This document shows, one piece after another, positions 9,000 to 15,392 of a stretch of DNA of 64,000 nucleotides. Each line of letters starts with the position of its first letter. Within the stretch, counting starts at the first letter, position 1. The notes under the pieces were generated by a model, which had not been told where the DNA came from, searched no databases, and saw only the letters and a program-made list of their open reading frames with translations. Made by a program: the position numbers and the translations under genes. Source of the DNA: Bradyrhizobium sp. RP6. Lineage in GTDB: Bacteria > Pseudomonadota > Alphaproteobacteria > Rhizobiales > Xanthobacteraceae. Where the stretch lies: NCBI RefSeq assembly GCF_003837805.1, contig NZ_RQIT01000004.1:1-64000 (forward strand). Reading direction: 5' to 3'.

Positions 9000-10378
9000 T
9001 ACACACGCGCTCCGGCGAGGCTTGGCGCGCCTTCACCCTGCGGGCTGCGACGCAGGTAGAACCACCAGGTCAGAGCGAGACAGGAGGCGTAGAAGGCGAG
9101 ATAGATCGCGAGCGCGAGCTGCGGCCCGCCGGTCATGGCGATCGACTTGCCGAAACCGCTCGGGATCAGATAGCCGCCGACGGCACCGATCGCGCCGATG
9201 AAGCCGACCGCTGCGCCGCTTTCGATGCTCGCGGTCTTCAGGGCAGCGCTACGTGCCGCGTCGCCCTTGCCGCGCACCTTGAACAGGTTCTCCTCGCGGA
9301 AGATCGAGGGGATCATGCGGTAGGTCGAGCCGTTGCCGATGCCCGTCGTCACGAACAGGATCAGGAACATCGACAGGAAGCCGACGAAATCCTTCTGCCC
9401 GACGTAGTAGAGCACGCCGACCGTAGCGCCTGCCATCACGATGAAATTCCAGAAGGTGATGATGGAGCCGCCGACCCGGTCTGCGAGCCAGCCGCCGAGC
9501 GGACGCGACAGGGAGCCGACCAGCGGGCCCAGGAAGGCGATCGAGATCGTCACGGTGGGGAATTGCGTCTTGATCAGAAGCGGAAACGCCGCTGAATAGC
9601 CGATGAAAGACCCGAACGTGCCGATGTAGAGATACGCCATGATCCAGGTGTGCTTGCGCTTGACGATCGCAAGCTGGTTCTTCACCGACGATTTCGCCGT
9701 GGTGAGATTGTTCATGAAGAACACCGCGCCGAATACCGCGATCGCGATCGGCAGCACCCACATCAGGCCGGCATTCTGCAGGAAGATGCCATCGACCGGT
9801 GTAGCCTGGAACAGGTTGAAGACGGCGAGCGTCATCAGGATCGGGGTCAGGAGCTGCACGCTGGAGACACCGATATTGCCGCCGGCCGCGTTGAGGCCGA
9901 GCGCCCATCCCTTCATCCGGTCGGGGAAGAAGAAGGAGATGTTGGTCATGCTGGAGGCGAAATTGCCGCCGCCGAGACCCGCGGTCGAGGCGACCAGCAG
10001 CATCAGCCAGAACGGTGTGTCGGGCTGGCTCACGAAATAGGCGAGCGACAAGGTCGGAATGAACAGGATCGCCGCACTGAAGATGGTCCAGTTGCGGCCG
10101 CCGAACGTCGTCACTGCGAAGGTGTAGGGAAAGCGCATCAAGGCGCCGATCAGGCCCGGCACGGCGACGAGCTGGAACAGCTGGTCGGTGCTGTAGTGGA
10201 AGCCCGCCTGCGGCAGCTTGGTGGTGACGATGCTCCAGATCAGCCAGACCGAGAAGCCGATATGCTCGGCCACGATCGACCAGATCAGGTTGCGCCGCGC
10301 GATCGTCTTGCCTGTCGCGTTCCAGAACGCCTCATCTTCGGGGCGCCAGTCAGAAATCCAAGTGGGACTCTTCGTCAT
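8999..10378 (-). CDS. narK: nitrate/nitrite MFS transporter
   Basis: A 459-residue major facilitator of the nitrate/nitrite porter family with about twelve membrane segments. The family signature is visible in GLGGGNFASSM and in the later GTFGSFIGYSAAFPLL and GIGNGSTYRM segments. It would import nitrate and/or export nitrite across the inner membrane. The ATG at 10378 has GGAAGGG upstream. It is the first gene of the narK-bjgb-flp-nasC unit and is preceded by a sigma-54 type promoter (10528-10543) and a palindromic NtrC element (10637-10671). Confidence 0.93.
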   Translation of the reverse strand: MTKSPTWISDWRPEDEAFWNATGKTIARRNLIWSIVAEHIGFSVWLIWSIVTTKLPQAGFHYSTDQLFQLVAVPGLIGALMRFPYTFAVTTFGGRNWTIFSAAILFIPTLSLAYFVSQPDTPFWLMLLVASTAGLGGGNFASSMTNISFFFPDRMKGWALGLNAAGGNIGVSSVQLLTPILMTLAVFNLFQATPVDGIFLQNAGLMWVLPIAIAVFGAVFFMNNLTTAKSSVKNQLAIVKRKHTWIMAYLYIGTFGSFIGYSAAFPLLIKTQFPTVTISIAFLGPLVGSLSRPLGGWLADRVGGSIITFWNFIVMAGATVGVLYYVGQKDFVGFLSMFLILFVTTGIGNGSTYRMIPSIFREENLFKVRGKGDAARSAALKTASIESGAAVGFIGAIGAVGGYLIPSGFGKSIAMTGGPQLALAIYLAFYASCLALTWWFYLRRSPQGEGAPSLAGARV

Positions 10379-10421
10379 TGCATATCCCTTCCAGTCTCAC
10401 CGCTGCGTCGTTGCAGGCTCA

Positions 10422-10439
10422 GCCTCCAGACAAGGAGGC
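10422..10439 (-). promoter_or_regulatory. hairpin with six-base loop in the narK leader
   Basis: GCCTCC at 10422-10427 pairs with GGAGGC at 10434-10439 around a six-base loop, inside the predicted 140-base narK leader. Six-base loops are typical of NasT/ANTAR-bound leaders, but the loop here (UUGUCU in the RNA) lacks the usual A1 and G4, so the link is weak. Confidence 0.35.
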
Positions 10440-10527
10440 GCGCTCCGAAGCTTCACCCCGGTGGCGAGTTCACGATGCTGATTTGATGATGTTGAGGGAC
10501 GTCGTCGTTGGCGTCGCGCAAAGGCGC

Positions 10528-10543
10528 TTCAATTTCCGTGCCA
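10528..10543 (-). promoter_or_regulatory. sigma-54 type promoter of narK
   Basis: On the minus strand the sequence reads TGGCACG-GAAA-TTGAA, matching the consensus TGGCACG-N4-TTGCW except for A in place of C at the -12 dinucleotide. The -24 GG lies at 10541-10542, 112 bp from the centre of the upstream NtrC palindrome. Predicted transcription start is near 10518, leaving a leader of about 140 bases before narK. Confidence 0.7.
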
Positions 10544-10636
10544 GTTGCGCGCATCCTGGAAATGCAGCGATTTCAGGATGTTGTTCGTGGCGCCCGAAAT
10601 GTTCGCAGGGCTTTCTCGCACGCTAAATTTGCGATT

Positions 10637-10671
10637 CGCTCAATCCTTGTGCGACGCACAAGGATTGAGCG
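10637..10671. promoter_or_regulatory. tandem NtrC-type sites forming a perfect 17-bp palindrome
   Basis: Two sites, GCTC-N7-GTGC at 10638-10652 and GCAC-N7-GAGC at 10656-10670, each differ by one base from the NtrC consensus GCAC-N7-GTGC and are separated by GAC. Together they form a perfect inverted repeat with 17-bp arms (CGCTCAATCCTTGTGCG at 10637) around one central base, 10654. It lies 50 bp beyond the nrtC stop, so it could also be transcribed as a hairpin, but no T-run follows. Confidence 0.72.
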
Positions 10672-10720
10672 AGGTGTCAATTATTTGGGCGCGTGCATGT
10701 CATTGCGTTAAACTTTTCGT

Positions 10721-11515
10721 TTACGCGGCCTCGACGAAGCGGTGACGCTCGTAGAGGAATTCGAGCACGCGCTGGCGGCATTTCAGATAGGTCGCGTTGG
10801 TCGCGAGCTCGAGCCGCTTGCGCGGCCGCGCCAGCGGCACCTCCAGTACCTCGCCGATGCGCGCGCTCGGCCCGTTCGTCATCATGACGATGCGGTCGGA
10901 GAGCAGCACGGCTTCGTCGACGTCGTGGGTGATCATCAGAATGGTGTTGCAGAGCTTCTGATGCAGCGCCATGACCGAGTCCTGCAAGTGGGCGCGGGTC
11001 AGGGCGTCGAGCGCGCCGAAGGGCTCGTCCAGCAACAGCACCTTCGGCTCCATGGCGAGTGCCCGCGCGATGCCGACGCGCTGCTTCATGCCGCCGGAGA
11101 TTTCGGACGGGCGCTTGTCCCTGGCATGAGCCATCTGCACGAGGTTGAGATTGTGCATCACCCAGGCGTCCCGCTCGGCGCGGGACTTGGTCCTGGCGAA
11201 GACCTTGTCGACGCCGAGCCTGACGTTCTCGTAGACGGTCAGCCACGGCAGCAGGCTGTGGTTCTGGAACACCACGGCGCGATCGGGCCCCGGCGAGTTC
11301 ACCTCGCGGTTTTCCAGCAGCACGCCACCCGTGGTGGCGCCGGTCAGCCCTGCGATGATGTTGAGCAGGGTCGACTTGCCGCAGCCGGAATGGCCGATGA
11401 TCGAGACGTACTCGCCCTTCTCGATCGTGAGGTTGATGTCCTTCAGCACCTCCGTGCTGGCGGCGCCGCGGGTGAAGACCTTGTCGATGTGGTCGAGCTT
11501 CAGGTAGGCGGTCAT
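10721..11515 (-). CDS. nrtC: nitrate ABC transporter, ATP-binding protein
   Basis: A 264-residue ABC ATPase. Walker A is GHSGCGKST (about residues 41-49), followed by the Q-loop VFQNHSLLPW, the signature ISGGMKQRVG, Walker B VLLLDEPFGALD and the H-loop THD. It matches the NrtC/NrtD/TauB/SsuB group and lacks the solute-binding C-terminal domain of cyanobacterial NrtC, so it is NrtD-like in architecture. It energises uptake through NrtB from the cytoplasmic face. The ATG at 11515 begins 13 bp after the nrtB stop. It is the last gene of nrtA-nrtB-nrtC. Confidence 0.9.
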   Translation of the reverse strand: MTAYLKLDHIDKVFTRGAASTEVLKDINLTIEKGEYVSIIGHSGCGKSTLLNIIAGLTGATTGGVLLENREVNSPGPDRAVVFQNHSLLPWLTVYENVRLGVDKVFARTKSRAERDAWVMHNLNLVQMAHARDKRPSEISGGMKQRVGIARALAMEPKVLLLDEPFGALDALTRAHLQDSVMALHQKLCNTILMITHDVDEAVLLSDRIVMMTNGPSARIGEVLEVPLARPRKRLELATNATYLKCRQRVLEFLYERHRFVEAA

Positions 11516-11528
11516 GTGCCCTCTCCTC

Positions 11529-12425
11529 TCAGTTCTGCGCGGTGCCGCGGGTGACGACCTTGCCGAGGCCCGCGATCAGGCGGTCCAACACGAAGCCGAC
11601 GATCCCGACATCGAACAGCGCCAGGATGATCTCGCTGATATGCGAGGAGTTCCAGGCGTCCCAGATGAAGAAGCCGATGCCGACGCCGCCGATGAGCATT
11701 TCCGCTGCGACGATCGCCAGCCACGACAGGCCGATGCCGATGCGAAGGCCGGTGAAGATGTAAGGCGCCGCCGCCGGGATCATGATCTTTGCGAAGAACT
11801 CGAGCGGATTGAGCTGCACCACGGCCGCGACGTTGCGGTAGTCCTGCGGGATGTTGCGGATGCCGACCGCGGTGTTGATGATGATCGGCCAGATCGAAGT
11901 GATGAAGATGACGAAGATCGCCGAGGGCTGGCCGTCGCGGAACGCCGCGAGCGACAGCGGCAGCCAGGCGAGCGGCGGAATGGTACGCAGCACCTGGAAC
12001 AACGGATCGAGCCCGCGCATCGCCCAGACCGACTGGCCGACCAGCACGCCCAGCGCGATGCCCGCGATCGCCGACAGCGAATAGCCGAGCGCGACGCGCT
12101 GGAGACTGGCGGACAGATGCCAGAACAGGCCCTTGTCGATGCCGCCATGGTCGAAGAACGGATCGAAGATCAGCTCCTTGGTGTCGTTGAAAACTTTCGA
12201 CGGCGGCGGCAGGGCCGAGCCGGCGCGGCGGCAGACCAGCTCCCACACCAGCGTCAGAAGCGCGATCACGACCAGCGGCGGGATCACGCGCACCGCGGTT
12301 TCGCGCGCCATCCGTGCGTAGGTCTCGGCGCGCGGCGGACGCTTCGGCGTCAGCGCGACCACCGGCGCCGCAACGGCCGCAGGCGCTGCGGTCTCAAGCT
12401 CAATCTTCGTGGCAGGCATGTTCAT
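11529..12425 (-). CDS. nrtB: nitrate ABC transporter, permease
   Basis: A 298-residue inner-membrane permease of the NrtB/SsuC/TauC type. After a proline/alanine-rich cytoplasmic N-terminus of about 50 residues there are five to six membrane segments and the EAA loop (VQLNPLEFFAKIMIPAAAPYIFTG contains the conserved G at the end). The ATG at 12425 has AAAGGGA in front; an ATG at 12446 lacks a ribosome-binding site. It lies 65 bp after nrtA with a strong hairpin between, which may give more NrtA than NrtB/NrtC. Confidence 0.9.
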   Translation of the reverse strand: MNMPATKIELETAAPAAVAAPVVALTPKRPPRAETYARMARETAVRVIPPLVVIALLTLVWELVCRRAGSALPPPSKVFNDTKELIFDPFFDHGGIDKGLFWHLSASLQRVALGYSLSAIAGIALGVLVGQSVWAMRGLDPLFQVLRTIPPLAWLPLSLAAFRDGQPSAIFVIFITSIWPIIINTAVGIRNIPQDYRNVAAVVQLNPLEFFAKIMIPAAAPYIFTGLRIGIGLSWLAIVAAEMLIGGVGIGFFIWDAWNSSHISEIILALFDVGIVGFVLDRLIAGLGKVVTRGTAQN

Positions 12426-12458
12426 CGAAAATCCCTTTTCCGGCATGATCAGGACGAT

Positions 12459-12481
12459 GCGGCCGCCCAATGGGCGGCCGC
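12459..12481 (-). promoter_or_regulatory. strong intercistronic hairpin between nrtA and nrtB
   Basis: GCGGCCGCCC and GGGCGGCCGC form perfect 10-bp arms around AAT. The hairpin starts 9 bp after the nrtA stop and has no following T-run, so it more likely protects the nrtA message from 3' decay than ends transcription. This would suit the higher need for binding protein. Confidence 0.7.
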
Positions 12482-12490
12482 AGGGCTGCA

Positions 12491-13813
12491 TCAGACTTCG
12501 ACGCGCTTGATCGCGAGCGACTTCAGATACGCCGCCGGATTTTCGGGATCGAACACCTTGCCGTCGAAGAAGGTCTCCTTGCCGCGCGAGGTCGAGGTCG
12601 GAATTTCCGCGGCAGCGACGCCGAGCGTCTTGGCCGCATCGCGCCACATGTCCTCGCGGTTGACCTTGGCGATCAGCGCCTTGGTATCGAAGCCGGGCTC
12701 GTACTTGCCCCAGCGGATGTCCTCGGTGAGGAACCAGAGATCGTGGCTCTGGAACGGATAGGAGGCGAAATCGCGCCAGTACTTCATGATGTGCGGCGAG
12801 TTTTCGACGACCTTGCCCGGGATGCCGTAATCGAACTTGCCTGCAGTGCGGTCGAGCACGTCCTCGACCGGGCAGTTCATCCACTGCCGCTTGCCCATGA
12901 TGGCGGCAAGCTCGGCCTTGTTCTCGGCCTTGTCGGACCATTGCTGGGCTTCCATCACGGCCATCAGCAGCGCCTTTGCCGCTTTCGGGTATTTGTCGAC
13001 GAAGGCAGCGCGCATGCCGAAGGATTTTTCCGGATGCTTGTTCCAGAGCTCGCCGGTGTTGACCGCGGTGTAGCCTATCTTCTGGTGGATCAGTTGCAGG
13101 TTCCAGGGCTCGCCGACGCAGAAGCAGTCCATGGTGCCGACCTTCATGTTGGCCACCATCTGCGGCGGCGGCACCACGATGGTCTCGATGTCCTTGTCGG
13201 GATCGATGCCGCCGGCGGCGAGCCAATAGCGGATCCAGAGGTCGTGGGTACCGCCGGGGAAAGTCATCGCGGCTTTCACCGCCTTGCCCGACGCCTTCTT
13301 CTTCTCCAGCGCGGCCTTGAACGGCGCCGCATCGACGCCGAGCTTGAGGTCGGCATATTCATTGGCGACGGAGATGCACTGGCTGTCGAGATTGAGCCGC
13401 GCCAAAATGTACATCGGCGTCGGCTGGTTGTTCTGCGTCACCTTGCCGGCCGAGATCAGGTACGGCATCGGGGTCAGGATATGCGCGCCGTCGATGCCGT
13501 TGCCTTCCGAGCCGAGCACGAGGTTGTCGCGCGTCGTGCCCCAGGAGGCCTGCTTCTGCACGTCGATGTCGGGCATGCCGTATTTGGCGAACAGGCCCTT
13601 GTCCTTGGCGACGAAGAGCGGTCCGGCGTCGCTGAGTGCGATGAAGCCGAGCTTGGCGCCCTTGACCTCGGGGCCTGAATCCTGCGCGAAGGCGCCGGCC
13701 GGGAAGTTCAGTTTTGCGGCTGCGAGAAGTGCGGCGGTCGAGCCGATGGCCTTCAACAATTGACGGCGGCTGAGGCCGGTCGTTTCCGAGGGCCGGCGGG
13801 TGCGCTTGCTCAT
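12491..13813 (-). CDS. nrtA: nitrate ABC transporter, substrate-binding protein with Tat signal
   Basis: A 440-residue NrtA/CmpA-family binding protein for nitrate or nitrite. It begins with a twin-arginine signal (SRRQLLKAIG, then a hydrophobic stretch ending in AFA-QD), so it is exported folded to the periplasm. The conserved KGLF, LVLGSEGNGIDGAH and FCVGEPWN segments are seen. The ATG at 13813 starts the Tat signal; the frame upstream is open but lies in the leader. First gene of nrtA-nrtB-nrtC, under the leftward sigma-54 type promoter at 13997-14013. Confidence 0.93.
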   Translation of the reverse strand: MSKRTRRPSETTGLSRRQLLKAIGSTAALLAAAKLNFPAGAFAQDSGPEVKGAKLGFIALSDAGPLFVAKDKGLFAKYGMPDIDVQKQASWGTTRDNLVLGSEGNGIDGAHILTPMPYLISAGKVTQNNQPTPMYILARLNLDSQCISVANEYADLKLGVDAAPFKAALEKKKASGKAVKAAMTFPGGTHDLWIRYWLAAGGIDPDKDIETIVVPPPQMVANMKVGTMDCFCVGEPWNLQLIHQKIGYTAVNTGELWNKHPEKSFGMRAAFVDKYPKAAKALLMAVMEAQQWSDKAENKAELAAIMGKRQWMNCPVEDVLDRTAGKFDYGIPGKVVENSPHIMKYWRDFASYPFQSHDLWFLTEDIRWGKYEPGFDTKALIAKVNREDMWRDAAKTLGVAAAEIPTSTSRGKETFFDGKVFDPENPAAYLKSLAIKRVEV

Positions 13814-13913
13814 AGGCTGTATCGTCCTTTGCGTCTGTGCGGAATGATTTGCGGCTGTGCGCGCGAGCGGCCCGTCCGTCCGGTGGCGCCGACTTTGGCG
13901 CATGCGAACGCGC

Positions 13914-13931
13914 GACGGGGGAACCCCCGTC
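13914..13931 (-). promoter_or_regulatory. GC-rich hairpin in the nrtA leader
   Basis: GACGGGGG (13914-13921) pairs with CCCCCGTC (13924-13931) in the predicted 175-base nrtA leader. Two near-identical 14-base segments flank it, CGTCCGGTGGCGCC at 13877 and CGTCTGGTGGCGTC at 13928. The narK leader shares CCGGTGGCG at 10458. A leader-RNA control by NasT is possible but not shown. Confidence 0.4.
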
Positions 13932-13996
13932 TGGTGGCGTCAGCAAATCGGATGAGATGTCTCGCGGGACGGCTTCAATGGCGTCGAGCGGAGCCA

Positions 13997-14013
13997 TTCA
14001 AGCTTCATGCCAA
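13997..14013 (-). promoter_or_regulatory. sigma-54 type promoter of nrtABC
   Basis: Minus-strand TTGGCATG-AAGC-TTGAA matches the -24/-12 consensus, with A for C at -12 exactly as in the narK promoter. The -24 GG is at 14010-14011, 112 bp from the centre (14123) of the NtrC element. Predicted start near 13987. Confidence 0.68.
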
Positions 14014-14106
14014 GCTCAACGCTGTAAAAGTCAATAATGGATCAATGCCTTAGGTTGACCGAGCCAAACTGTCGCACGTCGGTTCCGCATCCGAAATTTG
14101 CGGCCT

Positions 14107-14139
14107 GCACAACCCTTGTGCGGCGCACAAGTCTTGTGC
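14107..14139. promoter_or_regulatory. tandem NtrC-type enhancer shared by nrtA and nirC
   Basis: Two perfect GCAC-N7-GTGC sites, GCACAACCCTTGTGC at 14107-14121 and GCACAAGTCTTGTGC at 14125-14139, separated by GGC. The arrangement and 3-bp spacing repeat those of the narK element. The centre (14123) is 112 bp from the leftward -24 element and 111 bp from the rightward one, so one enhancer can serve both divergent promoters. Confidence 0.8.
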
Positions 14140-14231
14140 AGCAGCTTAAGTAAAAGGCCGGGGCGGCCTCAGATTCAGGTCCAGCAGAGCGGCATCGCAT
14201 TGAAATTGCTTGATGTTTCTGAGGCGAGCTA

Positions 14232-14248
14232 CCGGCACGCAACTTGCA
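14232..14248 (+). promoter_or_regulatory. sigma-54 type promoter of nirC and the PP2C-kinase gene
   Basis: Plus-strand CCGGCACG-CAAC-TTGCA has the -24 GG (14234-14235) and -12 GC (14246-14247) at correct spacing, with only the leading T of TGGCACG changed. It lies 111 bp from the NtrC element. Predicted start near 14259, giving a leader of about 230 bases. Confidence 0.72.
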
Positions 14249-14271
14249 TTTCCTTCGCCGTCAACGAAGAC

Positions 14272-14311
14272 TGCGGCTCGCCGCATTGATGCAGCCTCTG
14301 GCGGCTGCATC
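14272..14311 (+). promoter_or_regulatory. two adjacent hairpins in the nirC leader
   Basis: TGCGGC/GCCGCA (14272-14285) is followed two bases later by a 9-bp stem GATGCAGCC/GGCTGCATC (14288-14311) with a six-base loop TCTGGC. Tandem hairpins near the 5' end of a long leader are the layout bound by ANTAR antiterminators such as NasT; the second loop has G at position 4 but not A at position 1. Confidence 0.4.
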
Positions 14312-14486
14312 CCGGAAGCTGACCTGCTTCGCGGCCCTCCTGGCTCAAAGTCCTCGTGACGCGATTCCCAAAGCTTCCTGATTTTCCATAGCCCTCGTGC
14401 GCGGCAGGCCAGTCCGCACGGCCGATCACGTTCAGCCGCGCTCTCCGGAGCGTGTCGATCTCACTTAGGAAGCAAGGGAACCATTG

Positions 14487-15326
14487 ATGTCGTATCTCGC
14501 GCCTTCGGAATTCGTCACCAAGATGGTGGATGCGGGCGAGTCCAAGATCTTCATGTCCACCCGGGATACCATCATCCGCGCCTACATGGCCGGCGCCATC
14601 CTGGCATTGGCAGCCTGGTTCGCCGTCACGATCAACGTCAACACGGGCCAGCCGCTGATCGGCGCGCTCTTGTTTCCGGTCGGCTTCGTCATGCTCTATC
14701 TCTTGGGCTTCGACCTGCTGACCGGCGTCTTCGTGCTCTCCCCCCTCGCTCTGATCGACAAACGCCCGGGTGTCACGCTCAGTGGCGTGCTGCGCAATTG
14801 GGGTCTCGTGTTCGTCGGCAACTTCGCCGGCGCCTTCACCGTGGCCTTCATGATGGCTTTCGTCACGACCTTCGGCTTCACCCAGGCGCCCGACAAGGTC
14901 GGCGCGGCCATCGGCAATATCGGCGAAGGGCGCACGCTGGGCTATGCCGCGCACGGCGCGGCAGGCATGGCGACGCTGTTCCTGCGGGGCATGCTCTGCA
15001 ACTGGATGGTCTCGACCGGCGTCGTCGGCGCCATGATCTCGACCTCGGTCCCCGGAAAGGTCATCGCGATGTGGATGCCGATCCTGGTGTTCTTCTACAT
15101 GGTGTTCGAGCATTCCGTGGTGAACATGTTCCTGTTCCCGTCGGGCCTGATGCTGCACGCCAAGTTCTCGATCATGGACTATCTGATCTGGAACGAGATC
15201 CCGACCGTGCTCGGCAACCTCGTCGGCGGCCTCGCCTTCACCGGCATGACCCTCTATGCCACGCATGTCATGACCCTGCCGAAGCGCCAGGCCGGCAAGG
15301 CTGCGAAGCCCCGCGTTGCGGCCTGA
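14487..15326 (+). CDS. nirC: formate/nitrite transporter (FNT) family channel
   Basis: A 279-residue FNT-family protein with six membrane segments, expected to pass nitrite or formate across the inner membrane as a pentamer. The FNT-like GxxL and NW segments are seen (for example LFLRGMLCNWMV, with the family Asn-Trp pair) and FEHSVVNMF late, with the conserved His. The ATG at 14487 has AAGGGAA upstream; a TTG three bases earlier is possible. Its position beside nrtABC, under the shared NtrC element, favours nitrite. The next gene starts 66 bp downstream. Confidence 0.88.
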   Translation: MSYLAPSEFVTKMVDAGESKIFMSTRDTIIRAYMAGAILALAAWFAVTINVNTGQPLIGALLFPVGFVMLYLLGFDLLTGVFVLSPLALIDKRPGVTLSGVLRNWGLVFVGNFAGAFTVAFMMAFVTTFGFTQAPDKVGAAIGNIGEGRTLGYAAHGAAGMATLFLRGMLCNWMVSTGVVGAMISTSVPGKVIAMWMPILVFFYMVFEHSVVNMFLFPSGLMLHAKFSIMDYLIWNEIPTVLGNLVGGLAFTGMTLYATHVMTLPKRQAGKAAKPRVAA

Positions 15327-15392
15327 TCGAATCCATCTCGACAGGGGAGCCTCGCCCGAGCACGGTGAGACTCCCCTTTGCCGGTGGCGACG

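Noticed and set aside
10637..10671. Palindrome read as the nrtC transcription terminator
   Set aside because: It lies 50 bp after nrtC and could fold, but there is no T-run, and its GCAC-N7-GTGC halves with the 112-bp spacing to the narK promoter fit NtrC binding better. It may do both.
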